The notes beneath the pieces are model-generated. The model searched no databases. It saw only the letters and a program-made list of their open reading frames with translations, and was not told where the DNA came from. Of a DNA stretch of 64,000 nucleotides, positions 39,238-47,893 are shown one piece after another. This DNA comes from Antrihabitans auranticaus (GTDB taxonomy: Bacteria; Actinomycetota; Actinomycetes; Mycobacteriales; Mycobacteriaceae): contig NZ_JAEMNW010000001.1 in assembly GCF_016481275.1 (NCBI RefSeq), forward strand, positions 496,001 through 560,000, written 5' to 3'. Every line of letters starts with the position of its first letter. Position 1 is the first letter of the stretch. Position numbers and translations under genes: made by a program.

Positions 39238-40862
39238 ACAAGCCGGTGCTCGAACGCGAACGCGGCGGCGGCCGTCCGCGAGGTGACGCCGATCTTGGTG
39301 AAAATGTTGGAAAGGTGCCGGGCGACAGTCTTTTCGCTGAGGAATAAAGTTGCGGCAATGTCGGGGTTCGTCTTGCCCACGGCCACCAATCGGAGTACCT
39401 CGGCTTCCCTGCTGCTGAGTCCGCCTGGCAAGCACGGGTCGAGCAGTGCAGCGACGTCGCGAGCGTCGGGTGCGGCACCGAGCGCGGCGAATGTTTGCTT
39501 GGCAGAGCGTAATTCCACGATCGCCGAGTCCTCGTCACCGAGCGCGCGCAACGCCCTCGCGAGCAGGACGGCGCACCGCGCCGCCTCGTACGGAGCGGCG
39601 AGCTCGTTCCAGAGCCGACACGCTCGGCGCAGTTGCGGCGTTGCGTCGGCGTGGTCGCCGCGGGCCAGTGCCAGGTGACCGGCTGCGGCGTTCGTCATGG
39701 CACGCAAAGCAACACAACCGAAGCCGGCTGCGATCTCCGACAGCTCCTTGCTCGCTTCGGCAGCCAAGTCCGTTTCACCACCGGCGATCAGGATTTCGAT
39801 TGCCGCGGGCAGCAATTGGGACCGGTGGACCGGGTCTCGCACTTCGGCCAGCAGGCGCTTGATCGCAGCGACTGCAGCCCCCTCGCGACCAAGTGCCAGC
39901 CAGAGCAACGCGAGACCCGGCTGCGGCTCGTGCCCATACCCGAGCGCCTCGTTGTAGGCGGCGTCGGCGGCGGCGTACTCGCCGCGCACGCGGAACACGT
40001 CGCCACGTTCGGCCAGCGCAAGCCCGGCGGCAGCCAAAGTGTCGGCGGCGACGTACCGCTGTACGGCTCTGGCGAACTCCTCCAGTGCGGCGTCGAAGGC
40101 GCCGCGCAACCGCATGATCTGGCCGCGGTGTACCGCGCACTGGCCGGTGAACGAAATCAGCCCAGGCTGCCCGTCGCACCACGTGGTCAACGCGACGGTC
40201 CATTCGGCCGCCCGCCCGAAGTCGGATACCTCCTGGCAACCCTCGATCATCGCGCAGTAGACCTGGCCTGCGAAGATCGGCGAGACCCGACCCGTCGCGA
40301 TATAGACCATCGCTTCGTCCATGAGGGCAAGCCCCTCGGGGACTCGCCCGCTGTACATGGCGAATCGACCCTGCGCGGAGATCCCCATCGCGAGGAGATC
40401 CGGATCGCCGAAGCGGCGGCCATAGTCAGCTACTTCGATCGCATGCTCCTGCGCGGCGCCGAACTCGCCCGCCGCTATGTGCTGGAACATCACAGGGATA
40501 CGTAGGTAGCCACGCTCGACGACATCGTCTGGAACGTCGTCGAGCAACCGCTGCCCTCGCGCAGCCCACCCGCCGCCGATCGCCGGTTCGCCAGTGGTCG
40601 CGAGGACCGTCGCCAGCCAGAACGCGCACCGAATCGCCGCCAATGCGTCGCCCGCGTCGACGTGCAATTGGTAGGCGCGCTGCAGCGCCTGAACGCAATC
40701 GTTTTTTCGCCCGGTGAGATACGCGGCTGTCGCGAGCTTGACAAGATCTGCACCGTCGGCGGAGCCGTCATCTCCCAGCCGGGAGAGGGCGTCGTACGCC
40801 TGCAACCACTCGCGACGTTCGTAAGCGTCGCGAGCCTGCAGAAGATCCTCCACGACTCCCAC
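39219..40862 (-). CDS. LuxR-family regulator with TPR-like helical repeats
   Basis: 547 residues. N-terminal 460 residues are helical TPR-like repeats (for example GEYAAADAAYNEALGYG, AIVELRSAKQTFAALGA); the C-terminal 65 residues are a LuxR/NarL HTH: LSSREAEVLRLVAVGKTNPD and SEKTVARHLSNIFTKIGV. It lacks a receiver domain or NTPase. Lies 51 bases downstream of the flavin monooxygenase on the same strand, so it may regulate that operon. The inverted repeats at 42033-42129 are a possible target. Commonly paired with FMO genes in actinobacteria. Confidence 0.88.
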   Translation of the reverse strand: MGVVEDLLQARDAYERREWLQAYDALSRLGDDGSADGADLVKLATAAYLTGRKNDCVQALQRAYQLHVDAGDALAAIRCAFWLATVLATTGEPAIGGGWAARGQRLLDDVPDDVVERGYLRIPVMFQHIAAGEFGAAQEHAIEVADYGRRFGDPDLLAMGISAQGRFAMYSGRVPEGLALMDEAMVYIATGRVSPIFAGQVYCAMIEGCQEVSDFGRAAEWTVALTTWCDGQPGLISFTGQCAVHRGQIMRLRGAFDAALEEFARAVQRYVAADTLAAAGLALAERGDVFRVRGEYAAADAAYNEALGYGHEPQPGLALLWLALGREGAAVAAIKRLLAEVRDPVHRSQLLPAAIEILIAGGETDLAAEASKELSEIAAGFGCVALRAMTNAAAGHLALARGDHADATPQLRRACRLWNELAAPYEAARCAVLLARALRALGDEDSAIVELRSAKQTFAALGAAPDARDVAALLDPCLPGGLSSREAEVLRLVAVGKTNPDIAATLFLSEKTVARHLSNIFTKIGVTSRTAAAAFAFEHRLVHPADR

Positions 40863-40913
40863 CGCGCATCACCTGGTATGAGAGTACGCGCGCGTGGTGC
40901 CGTCAGGGGGTGC

Positions 40914-42029
40914 TCATGATGCGGCCGCTTGCTCGATCTTTGTCCGGATACCCGCCCGCGAAGCGATCGCGCGCGCCACGTACTGCGCGTCCCGTCCCAC
41001 CCCCGGAAACACCATCGAACTGAACGAATACTGGAAGCTCAACCCGCAGAAGAACAATCCCGCCGCCTCGTCGCACACGCCGCGATATTCGCGGGGCCAC
41101 CCGTCCACGCCGAACACCGGCACGTCGATCCAGTCGAACACCTGCTTGAAACCGGTCGCCCAAACGACGTTTTGCACGTCGAGCACCGTGCCGTCGTCGA
41201 GCACCGGCTGTCCGTCGCGCACCCCGGCCACCCGCGCGATACTGCGCCGCACCCCGCGCGCGGCGAGATCGTCGCGCTTCACCCGGAGCATCGGGCCGCC
41301 GTGGAACCGAATGTGCGACATCGCTTTCCGGCCGATCGGGGTCCTTCGCGTGACGATGTGCCGCCATGCGAACACGAGGATCGGGAACCCGATGCGAATG
41401 CGCCGCGAGTCCCACCTGATCGGGATCTGTCCGCAGTCGCGCCCGCACAGAATTGTTTCGTAAGTTTGTGCCGTCTCGTAGGCGATGTCGGTGCCGGAGT
41501 GGGAGGCGCCGACGACGAGCACCGCACCGGACTGCAGCTGGCCGGGTCGTCGGTACTTGCTCGAATGCATTTGCCGGATGGCGGGATTCAAGTCAGCAGC
41601 GAAATCCGGCACATTCGGAGTGCGGCCGAATGTCCCGGTCGCAGCCACAACGTTGTCGCACGTGATGGTGTCGTCGCCGATGATCGCGGCGTAGCCACCG
41701 CCCGCTCGCGCCGTCAACCGGTCGACGCGCGTACTCAACCGAACCGGCAGGTCGAAATCTATGGCGTAGCGCTCCAGAAACGCAGCTACTTCGTCGCGTG
41801 CCGGATAGCTCCACGGGTCCGCGGACGGAAACGGCATGCCGGGCAGACCGTCGTACTTGGCGGGCGAATAGAGGCGCAGGGAATCGTAGTGCTGCCGCCA
41901 ATTGTCGCCGAGGCGCCGATTCGCGTCGACGATCAGAAATTGCCGACCCATTCGCTGCAGGTGGTATCCGGTGGACAGTCCGGCCTGGCCGGCCCCGACT
42001 ATCAGTGTCTCTATGTGCTGTGTTGTCAT
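40914..42029 (-). CDS. Flavin-dependent monooxygenase (Rv3049c type)
   Basis: 371 residues. FAD-binding GxGxxG in LIVGAGQAGLSTGYHL, NADPH-binding GASHSG in VLVVGASHSGTDIAYE, and the ATG(F/T) segments VVAATGTFGRTP and VVWATGFKQ typical of FMO/YUC-like enzymes. Lacks the full BVMO fingerprint, so N- or C-hydroxylation is likely. ATG 42029 (MTTQHIETL) chosen. Upstream 115 bases carry nested inverted repeats. Operon with the LuxR-type regulator. Confidence 0.88.
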   Translation of the reverse strand: MTTQHIETLIVGAGQAGLSTGYHLQRMGRQFLIVDANRRLGDNWRQHYDSLRLYSPAKYDGLPGMPFPSADPWSYPARDEVAAFLERYAIDFDLPVRLSTRVDRLTARAGGGYAAIIGDDTITCDNVVAATGTFGRTPNVPDFAADLNPAIRQMHSSKYRRPGQLQSGAVLVVGASHSGTDIAYETAQTYETILCGRDCGQIPIRWDSRRIRIGFPILVFAWRHIVTRRTPIGRKAMSHIRFHGGPMLRVKRDDLAARGVRRSIARVAGVRDGQPVLDDGTVLDVQNVVWATGFKQVFDWIDVPVFGVDGWPREYRGVCDEAAGLFFCGLSFQYSFSSMVFPGVGRDAQYVARAIASRAGIRTKIEQAAAS

Positions 42030-42032
42030 ACT

Positions 42033-42129
42033 CCACAACGCTAAGGACCACAGCGGCCGTGCCGCATCGGGCGATCGACCCATCCACGTTTAGCGCAATG
42101 GGTGGATCGATCGCCGCTCTGCGTTGTGG
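42033..42129. promoter_or_regulatory. Nested inverted repeats between nrdE and the flavin monooxygenase
   Basis: Outer arms CCACAACGC (42033-42041) and GCGTTGTGG (42121-42129); inner arms GGCGATCGA (42070-42078) and TCGATCGCC (42107-42115), with ATCCAC/GTGGAT at the centre. It spans nearly all of the 115-base gap, directly upstream of the monooxygenase start and downstream of nrdE. It could be a terminator for nrdE, an operator for the monooxygenase, or both. Confidence 0.6.
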
Positions 42130-42144
42130 AACGCGTCTACCCCA

Positions 42145-44292
42145 CTACAGCATGCAGGAGACGCAGCCCTCGACTTCGGTTCCCTCCAAAGCCATTTGGC
42201 GGAGCCGGATGTAGTACAGCGTCTTGATGCCCTTGCGCCACGCATAGATCTGCGCCTTGTTGATATCGCGAGTCGTTGCTGTGTCCTTGAAGAACAGGGT
42301 CAACGAGAGGCCCTGGTCCACATGTTGGGTCGCGGCCGCGTAGGTGTCGATGATCTTCTCGTAGCCGATCTCGTACGCGTCCTGGTAGTAGTCCAGGTTG
42401 TCGTTGGTGAGGTACGGCGCCGGGTAGTAGACGCGCCCGATCTTGCCTTCCTTGCGGATCTCGATCTTCGACGCAACCGGGTGGATCGATGACGTCGAGT
42501 AGTTGATGTAGGAGATCGAGCCGGTCGGCGGCACCGCCTGCAGATTCTGGTTGTAGATGCCGTGTTCCTGAACCAACGCCTTCAACTCGCGCCAGTCGTC
42601 CTGCGACGGGATGTGGACACCGGCGTCGGAGAACAGCCGCGCTGCAGCCTCGGTGGTCGGCGCCCACACCTGATCGGTGTACTTGTCGAAGAACTCCCCC
42701 GACGCATACTTCGAGTCCGGGAAGCCCTTGAAGTAACTACCGCGTTCCTGCGCAATGAGATTCGACGCGCGGAGTGCGTGGTAGAGCACCGTGTAGAAGT
42801 AGATGTTGGTGAAGTCGATGCCTTCTTCGGAACCGTAGAGCACCCGCTCACGAGCCAGGTAACCGTGCAGGTTCATCTGGCCGAGGCCAATCGCATGCGA
42901 ATCGTTGTTGCCCTGCTCGATCGACGGCACCGAGAAGATGTGCGTCTGATCGGACACCGCGGTCAACGCGCGGATCGACACCTCGATCGTCTTCGCGAAA
43001 TCAGGCGAATCCATCGTCTTGGCAATGTTGAGCGAACCCAAGTTGCACGAGATGTCTTTGCCCACATGGGAGTACGAGAGATCGTCGTTGAAGATCGACG
43101 GCGTCGACACCTGCAGAATTTCCGAGCACAGGTTCGAGTGCGTGATCTTGCCTGCGATCGGGTTGGCGCGGTTCACGGTGTCCTCGTACATGATGTACGG
43201 GTAGCCGGACTCGAACTGCAGCTCCGCGATCGTCTGGAAGAACTCGCGCGCCTTGATCTTCGACTTGCGGATGCGCCGATCGTCGACCATCTCGTAGTAC
43301 TTCTCGGTGACGTTGATGTCCGCGAACGGGATTCCGTAGATCCGCTCCACGTCGTACGGCGAGAAGAGGTACATGTCCTCGTTCTTTTTCGCCAGCTCGA
43401 ACGTGATGTCCGGGATGACGACGCCGAGCGACAACGTCTTGATCCGGATCTTCTCGTCGGCGTTTTCGCGCTTCGTGTCGAGGAACCGGTAGATGTCGGG
43501 GTGGTGCGCGTGCAGGTACACCGCACCGGCGCCCTGACGGGCACCGAGCTGATTCGCATAGGAGAACGAGTCTTCGAGCAACTTCATGATCGGAATGACG
43601 CCGGAGCTCTGGTTCTCGATCTTCTTGATCGGCGCCCCGTGCTCACGAATGTTGCTCAGCAACAACGCGACTCCGCCGCCACGCTTCGAGAGCTGCAGTG
43701 CCGAGTTGATCGAGCGACCGATCGACTCCATGTTGTCTTCGATGCGCAGCAGGAAGCACGAGACGGGTTCACCGCGCTGCTTCTTGCCGGAATTGAGGAA
43801 GGTCGGGGTGGCCGGCTGGAAGCGGCCGGAGATGATTTCATCGACGAGCTCGGTCGCGAGAATCTCGTCACCGGCGGCAAGAGTCAATGCAACCATGCAG
43901 ACGCGGTCCTCGAACCGCTCCAGGTAGCGCTTACCGTCGAACGTCTTCAACGTATACGAGGTGTAGTACTTGAACGCACCGAGGAACGTCGGAAAACGGA
44001 ACTTCTTCGAGTACGCGTGGTCGATCAGGTTCTTGACGAAATTACGGGTGTACTGATCGAGAACCTCACGCTCGTAATAGTTTTCCTTGATCAGGTAATC
44101 CAGCTTCTCGTCCATGTTGTGGAAGAAGACGGTGTTCTGGTTCACGTGCTGCCGGAAGTACTGGTGGGCCGCTTCGCGGTCTTTGTCGAACTGAATCTTC
44201 CCGTCGTCACCGTAGAGATTCAGCATCGCGTTGAGGGCGTGGTAGTCGAGTTCTTCGCTCGATTCGGCGGCGCGCTGAGGCGTGCGGTTCAT
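42145..44292 (-). CDS. nrdE: Class Ib ribonucleotide reductase alpha subunit
   Basis: 715 residues. Catalytic cysteines and radical-path residues are in [11 protein letters not shown] and [11 protein letters not shown], with [21 protein letters not shown]; the C-terminal VEGCVSCML gives the redox pair served by NrdH. It lacks the N-terminal ATP-cone, as expected for NrdE. ATG 44292 overlaps the nrdI stop (ATGA); an in-frame TTG at 44331 would overlap nrdI by 43 bases. Converts ribonucleoside diphosphates to deoxy forms. Operon nrdHIE. Confidence 0.97.
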   Translation of the reverse strand: MNRTPQRAAESSEELDYHALNAMLNLYGDDGKIQFDKDREAAHQYFRQHVNQNTVFFHNMDEKLDYLIKENYYEREVLDQYTRNFVKNLIDHAYSKKFRFPTFLGAFKYYTSYTLKTFDGKRYLERFEDRVCMVALTLAAGDEILATELVDEIISGRFQPATPTFLNSGKKQRGEPVSCFLLRIEDNMESIGRSINSALQLSKRGGGVALLLSNIREHGAPIKKIENQSSGVIPIMKLLEDSFSYANQLGARQGAGAVYLHAHHPDIYRFLDTKRENADEKIRIKTLSLGVVIPDITFELAKKNEDMYLFSPYDVERIYGIPFADINVTEKYYEMVDDRRIRKSKIKAREFFQTIAELQFESGYPYIMYEDTVNRANPIAGKITHSNLCSEILQVSTPSIFNDDLSYSHVGKDISCNLGSLNIAKTMDSPDFAKTIEVSIRALTAVSDQTHIFSVPSIEQGNNDSHAIGLGQMNLHGYLARERVLYGSEEGIDFTNIYFYTVLYHALRASNLIAQERGSYFKGFPDSKYASGEFFDKYTDQVWAPTTEAAARLFSDAGVHIPSQDDWRELKALVQEHGIYNQNLQAVPPTGSISYINYSTSSIHPVASKIEIRKEGKIGRVYYPAPYLTNDNLDYYQDAYEIGYEKIIDTYAAATQHVDQGLSLTLFFKDTATTRDINKAQIYAWRKGIKTLYYIRLRQMALEGTEVEGCVSCML

Positions 44293-44732
44293 GCGCCCAG
44301 TTGTGATCGAGTCCGTAATTGTCGGTGCCAAAAGACTTCCAATCCATCGCGGACGCGTTCTACGTCCTCAGCAGTACCCATGAGTTCGAAGCGATACAGG
44401 TATGGCACCTGACATTTCTTCGAGATCACATCTCCGGCAAAGCAATACGTGTCGCCGAAGTTAGTGTTGCCAGCGGCGATGACTCCCCGCAGCAGCGACC
44501 GGTTGTGCGCGTTGTTGAGAAACTTGATGACCTGCTTTGGAACATGCCCGGCGTCGCGGCCGGCGATGTGAACACCGCCACCGTAGGTCGGAACGATCAG
44601 TACATACGGCTCGTCGACCCGGAAAGTGCTCTCCCGATCATGGAGCGGTATCCGGGCGGCGGGTGTGCCTAGCTTCTCGACGAATCGGTGCGTGTTCTCG
44701 GACGCACTCGAAAAGTAGACCAACGAAGGCAT
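44289..44732 (-). CDS. nrdI: Flavodoxin-like NrdI
   Basis: 147 residues. [21 protein letters not shown] is the FMN-phosphate-binding start; [10 protein letters not shown] and [20 protein letters not shown] are family signatures. Supplies superoxide or reducing equivalents for assembly of the NrdF dimanganese-tyrosyl cofactor. Lies 23 bases after nrdH and overlaps nrdE by 4 bases. Confidence 0.97.
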   Translation of the reverse strand: MPSLVYFSSASENTHRFVEKLGTPAARIPLHDRESTFRVDEPYVLIVPTYGGGVHIAGRDAGHVPKQVIKFLNNAHNRSLLRGVIAAGNTNFGDTYCFAGDVISKKCQVPYLYRFELMGTAEDVERVRDGLEVFWHRQLRTRSQLGA

Positions 44733-44755
44733 CGAATACCCACCGCCCTGAAGCG

Positions 44756-44989
44756 TCAGGCCGCGCTTGTGACGAGCGACTTGATCCGGTCGGGACGGAA
44801 GCCGGACCAGTGCGAGTCGCCGGTGACGACGACGGGAGCCTGAAGGTAGCCGAGCGCCATCACGTAGTCACGCGCATCGGCATCGACGGAGATGTCCACG
44901 ACGGAGTACTCGATGCCCGCCTTGTCGAGCGCGCGGTAAGTGGCGGTGCACTGCACGCACGCTGGCTTGGTGTAGACGGTGATGGTCAT
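44756..44989 (-). CDS. nrdH: Glutaredoxin-like NrdH redoxin
   Basis: 77 residues. [21 protein letters not shown] contains the CxxC redox motif (CVQC); the C-terminal [12 protein letters not shown] is the NrdH signature that binds thioredoxin reductase. Electron donor for NrdE. First gene of nrdHIE. Upstream region contains a NrdR-box candidate. Confidence 0.97.
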   Translation of the reverse strand: MTITVYTKPACVQCTATYRALDKAGIEYSVVDISVDADARDYVMALGYLQAPVVVTGDSHWSGFRPDRIKSLVTSAA

Positions 44990-45393
44990 TTATGTCCCTC
45001 TCTACGGCCTCGAACTAGTACCCAGCTGCCAGAATTTTCGATGCTGAACGACACCTGCGATGGCGTCTCCCGGCTCCGAATTGGACCCATCTGCAGCCCC
45101 TCGGCGGTTCGACTCCGTTGTGGTCTCCCAGCAACCAAGACACTACACCTAGTGTCCGACATGTTTGCGAAACACGACATGTTGCGAACAACATCTATGA
45201 AATTCCCTGCAGGTAACGCCTGGCGCACCCGAAAGTTGCCATTTTGTCGGCGTGTCGCAGTTCACAAAATCCCGCGTGTCGTGCTGGCAGACGTGCCGAC
45301 AGTGCTGACGCTAGCCGGGAGGTCCGACAAGTTCCGCAGCTCCACATCGGTGCCCCTATGGCGTACGGTGTACGTAAAATAGGAGGAGCCACC
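44990..45393. other. 404-base intergenic region between nrdH and a divergent VOC gene
   Basis: Holds the nrdHIE promoter region, the NrdR-box candidate and an imperfect 17-18-bp direct repeat (GACATGTTTGCGAAACAC at 45158-45175, GACATGTTGCGAACAAC at 45176-45192). A T-arm-like sequence near 45103-45121 has no matching acceptor stem. AGGAGG at 45381-45386 is the ribosome-binding site of the VOC gene. No further gene is supported. Confidence 0.7.
45140..45187 (-). promoter_or_regulatory. NrdR-box pair candidate upstream of nrdH
   Basis: ACACTACACCTAGTGT (45140-45155) fits the NrdR box pattern ACACWATATATWGTGT at both ends (ACACTA...TAGTGT). A weaker second site ACACGACATGTTGCGA lies at 45172-45187, centre-to-centre 32 bp, the helical spacing usual for NrdR pairs. 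Located 150-200 bases upstream of nrdH. Repression of nrdHIE by ATP/dATP-bound NrdR is established for the family; binding here is inferred. Confidence 0.6.
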
Positions 45394-46077
45394 GTGACCG
45401 AGAAAATGATCCCGATCCTGCCGTGCCGATCGATAGCCGAGATCCTCGACTTCTATGTCGCGCTCGGCTTCGAAGCGACGGCCGTTCAGAAAAGACCCAA
45501 TCCCTTCGCGGCCATCGCCCGGGGCACGTTCGAGTTGCAGTTCTACGGCATCGGGTCCCACGACCCGGCGACTGCCTTCAACACCTGCTACGTCATCACC
45601 GATCAGGTGGACCAGCTCTACGACGAGTTCCGGTCAGGTCTGCGCGCGGCGATCGGCAAGGCACCGTCGCGCGGCTTGCCGCGCATCAACCCGATCAAGG
45701 ACATGAGTTACGGAGTCCGGCAGTTCATCGTCGTCGATCCGTCGGGCAACCAGATCAGGGTCGGACAGCCGATCGATGGGCCGTCGACGCCCGCGCCGCG
45801 AACGCGACTGGAGAAGGCGTTGGTCGCGGCGACCTTACTGGGCGATTCGAAGGGCGACGCCGAAACCGCGGCACGAGTGCTCGACGGCGCACTCGGCAGC
45901 GAGGGTGAATCGGACCTGACGCGACTACGGGCTCTGGTTACCCGGGCCGACTACGCAATTCGCCTAGGAGCGGTCGGCGAGGGCGAGGATTTCCTGGCTG
46001 CGGCTGACGCCATCGACGTCGACGATCCCGACAGTCGCCGGCGAATCCGGGAACTACGCGAGGAACTTCGGGGGTGA
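45394..46077 (+). CDS. VOC-family (bleomycin-resistance-like) protein with helical C-terminal extension
   Basis: 227 residues. The first 125 residues form a VOC fold: MIPILPCRSIAEILDFYVAL, FELQFYGIGSHDPA, FIVVDPSGNQIRVGQ, similar to bleomycin-binding proteins. Residues 130-227 are a helical extension rich in Ala/Glu (KALVAATLLGDSKGDAETA). GTG 45394 follows AGGAGG by about 7 bases. Function unresolved: drug binding or lyase. Convergent with rpmJ-B across a repeat region. Confidence 0.8.
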   Translation: MTEKMIPILPCRSIAEILDFYVALGFEATAVQKRPNPFAAIARGTFELQFYGIGSHDPATAFNTCYVITDQVDQLYDEFRSGLRAAIGKAPSRGLPRINPIKDMSYGVRQFIVVDPSGNQIRVGQPIDGPSTPAPRTRLEKALVAATLLGDSKGDAETAARVLDGALGSEGESDLTRLRALVTRADYAIRLGAVGEGEDFLAAADAIDVDDPDSRRRIRELREELRG

Positions 46078-46123
46078 GGGTGCGCGGCGGCCGGCGTGTC
46101 GCCACCAACCCCGCGCCCACCAG

Positions 46124-46580
46124 GCTCTTGTCGTGGCCGCTACTCGCGTTACGCCCCCGCAACAGCCCGTTCGCCATGCCAACCGGCGCGGCGCCCGGCG
46201 TGTCGCCACCAACGGGCTCCCACGGCGGAAACCTCGCCCAATCCCGCCCACCAGAGTCTTGCCGCGGCCGCTACTCGCGATACGCCCCCGCAACAGCCCG
46301 TTCGCCACGCGAACCGGCGCGGCGCCCGGTGTGTCACCACCAACGGGCTCCCACGGCGGAACCTCCCAAATCTCGTCCACCAGAGCCCACTCGGCCGACA
46401 TTCACCGACCGCGCCCACCAACCCCGCACCCACCCAGGCTCTTGCCGCGGCCGCCACTCGCAATACGCCCCCGCAACAGCCCGTTCGCCACGCGAACCGG
46501 CGCGGCGCCCGGCGTGTCACCACCAACGGGCTCCCACGGCGGAAACCTCGCCAAATCTCGTCCACCAGAGCCCACTCGGC
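46124..46580. repeat. Three imperfect ~130-bp repeats
   Basis: Units begin near TCTTG at 46126, 46257 and 46440 (spacings 131 and 183; a 52-base insertion separates units 2 and 3). Each contains ACGCCCCCGCAACAGCCCGT, a GC-rich hairpin around GTTCGCCACGCGAAC in units 2 and 3, and ACGGGCTCCCACGGCGGAA. All reading frames through it are repetitive (Arg/Gly/Trp-rich on the minus strand) and look noncoding. It fills the 529-base gap between convergent VOC and rpmJ-B genes. Confidence 0.85.
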
Positions 46581-46606
46581 CAGCGCTTGACACCAACCCC
46601 ACCCCG

Positions 46607-46729
46607 TCAGCCCTGGCGCGCCTTGAACCTGGGTTCCTTCTTGTTGATGACGTAGGTCTTGCCACGCCGCCGCACGATCTGCGCGCCGGGCTTGTCTTTG
46701 AGTGAGCGCAACGAGTTCCTTACCTTCAT
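46607..46729 (-). CDS. rpmJ: Type-B (zinc-free) ribosomal protein bL36
   Basis: 40 residues, beginning [19 protein letters not shown] and ending [12 protein letters not shown]. It is the C-minus paralogue of L36: the cysteines and histidine that bind zinc in the normal protein (CDKCK...) are absent. Such paralogues are made under zinc starvation and free zinc from the ribosome. A Zur/Fur-type box sits 16-34 bases upstream of the ATG. Too short for most gene callers. The zinc-binding copy is presumably in the S10/alpha operon elsewhere. Confidence 0.93.
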   Translation of the reverse strand: MKVRNSLRSLKDKPGAQIVRRRGKTYVINKKEPRFKARQG

Positions 46730-46744
46730 TACTCCACTCTATAT

Positions 46745-46763
46745 GAAAACGACAATCATTCCC
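46745..46763 (-). promoter_or_regulatory. Zur/Fur-family box at rpmJ-B
   Basis: The 19-bp site GAAAACGACAATCATTCCC (plus strand) keeps the Fur-family pattern G-nn-AA-n-GA-nnn-TC-n-TT-nn-C. It overlaps the promoter/5' leader of the zinc-independent L36 gene. Zur control of such paralogues is established in actinobacteria; this site is an inference from pattern and context. Confidence 0.7.
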
Positions 46764-46777
46764 ATTCACGCAAGAAC

Positions 46778-47851
46778 TTACGCCATCGCCGCAACTCGAT
46801 CGGCCACTTTCTGAGCACCCCGCGCATTGACCTGGTAGGTCAGGATCGCCAACGTGAACAGGCCGACACCGAGGTTGAACAGTGCGGCAAAGCCTTCGGT
46901 GGCGAAGTCGACGAGTGCGTTGAGCATCGTGAAGATCAGCGCCGCATTGCGCAACCACTTCAGGGGCCAGAGGTTGTCGGTGCGGCGCAACGCGATCATC
47001 GCCGGGAACGCCAGCAGGAAGGTGAGCCCGGCGCTGATCAGCAACAGAACGGTCGCAACGCTGACGCCGGCAAGTTCCAGGGTCACATGCTCGTCCTCGT
47101 AGAACCACCCGCCGAGTGCGACGCCGACCGCGCCGAACACCAGACCGAAGAACGCGAAAAAGACCATCGCCCACCCGACGATCGGAATCCAGCGCGGGCT
47201 GCGGAAAAAGTTCGGAATCAGCCGCGGCGCAAAGTCCTGCATCTTCTTCAGCCGCGCCGGCGTCGGCGCCGCATGATCCAGCAACCCCTGAATGTGCTCG
47301 ACGGCAACGGGATCGGCCCCTCGGGTCGCCGCACTCTGCAGAAGTACGACAGCCCATTCCTTGCGGTGTTCAGGTAGCCCGTGGGCGACGCCCTCGGCCG
47401 CGATCGCAGCGGAATTCGCGAGGCATTCGGCCGCGGTCGGCGGCCGGATATCACGCACGATTCGCTGCAAAACAAGGAGAAGCACGACAAGGACGTACAT
47501 CATCTCCGCGGACGGACCGTAGAAGTAATCGTTGTCCTTCGTGACGAACTTGCCGACCTCGTCGAGGAACAGACCGAATCCGATGCCGCCGAGCACAACG
47601 CACCACACCCGCGAGGCGAACCCGACGAACGTCCACCCGATGAGCAACGCGAGCATCATCAGCGCACCGCCGTACAACGCGTGCGCGATATGCAGGGTCT
47701 TGCCGCCGACCTGTGGGTATCCGGTGAGGTGCAGGTAGCCCCTCGTAATCAGAATCGTGGCGATCGCGATGATCATGAACGCTTCTGCCGATGAACTTCC
47801 GTAGGTATCGCGCAACACGCGCGATCCGCGGCGGGGCAACGTCTCGGGCAT
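46778..47851 (-). CDS. Integral membrane protein, unknown family
   Basis: 357 residues with about seven hydrophobic segments in two groups: AFMIIAIATILITRGYLHL, LYGGALMMLALLIGWTFVGFA, CVVLGGIGFGLFLDEVG, MMYVLVVLLLVLQR, then after a cytoplasmic-looking helical region (150-210) GWAMVFFAFFGLVFGAVGVAL, VATVLLLISAGLTFLLAFPAM and a final group near 325. No catalytic motif. The stop is only 15 bases from the Zur-type box, but the gene's own start is far upstream. Function unknown. Confidence 0.75.
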   Translation of the reverse strand: MPETLPRRGSRVLRDTYGSSSAEAFMIIAIATILITRGYLHLTGYPQVGGKTLHIAHALYGGALMMLALLIGWTFVGFASRVWCVVLGGIGFGLFLDEVGKFVTKDNDYFYGPSAEMMYVLVVLLLVLQRIVRDIRPPTAAECLANSAAIAAEGVAHGLPEHRKEWAVVLLQSAATRGADPVAVEHIQGLLDHAAPTPARLKKMQDFAPRLIPNFFRSPRWIPIVGWAMVFFAFFGLVFGAVGVALGGWFYEDEHVTLELAGVSVATVLLLISAGLTFLLAFPAMIALRRTDNLWPLKWLRNAALIFTMLNALVDFATEGFAALFNLGVGLFTLAILTYQVNARGAQKVADRVAAMA

Positions 47852-47893
47852 CGTGCGATTATCCGTCGACTCCGGACAAAACGGTATGACCTT

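Noticed and set aside
45100-45135. T-arm-like stem-loop followed by CCA upstream of nrdH
   Set aside because: The matching 5' acceptor strand (AGACCAC-like) and a D-arm are absent in the preceding 80 bases.
46124-46580. CRISPR array
   Set aside because: Units are about 130 bp, only three, with no short constant repeats separated by unique spacers and no cas genes nearby.
46149-47357. Long minus-strand frame of 402 codons over the repeat region and part of a membrane-protein gene
   Set aside because: Composition is Arg/Gly/Trp-rich and repetitive; it covers the noncoding repeats and an antisense frame of a better gene.
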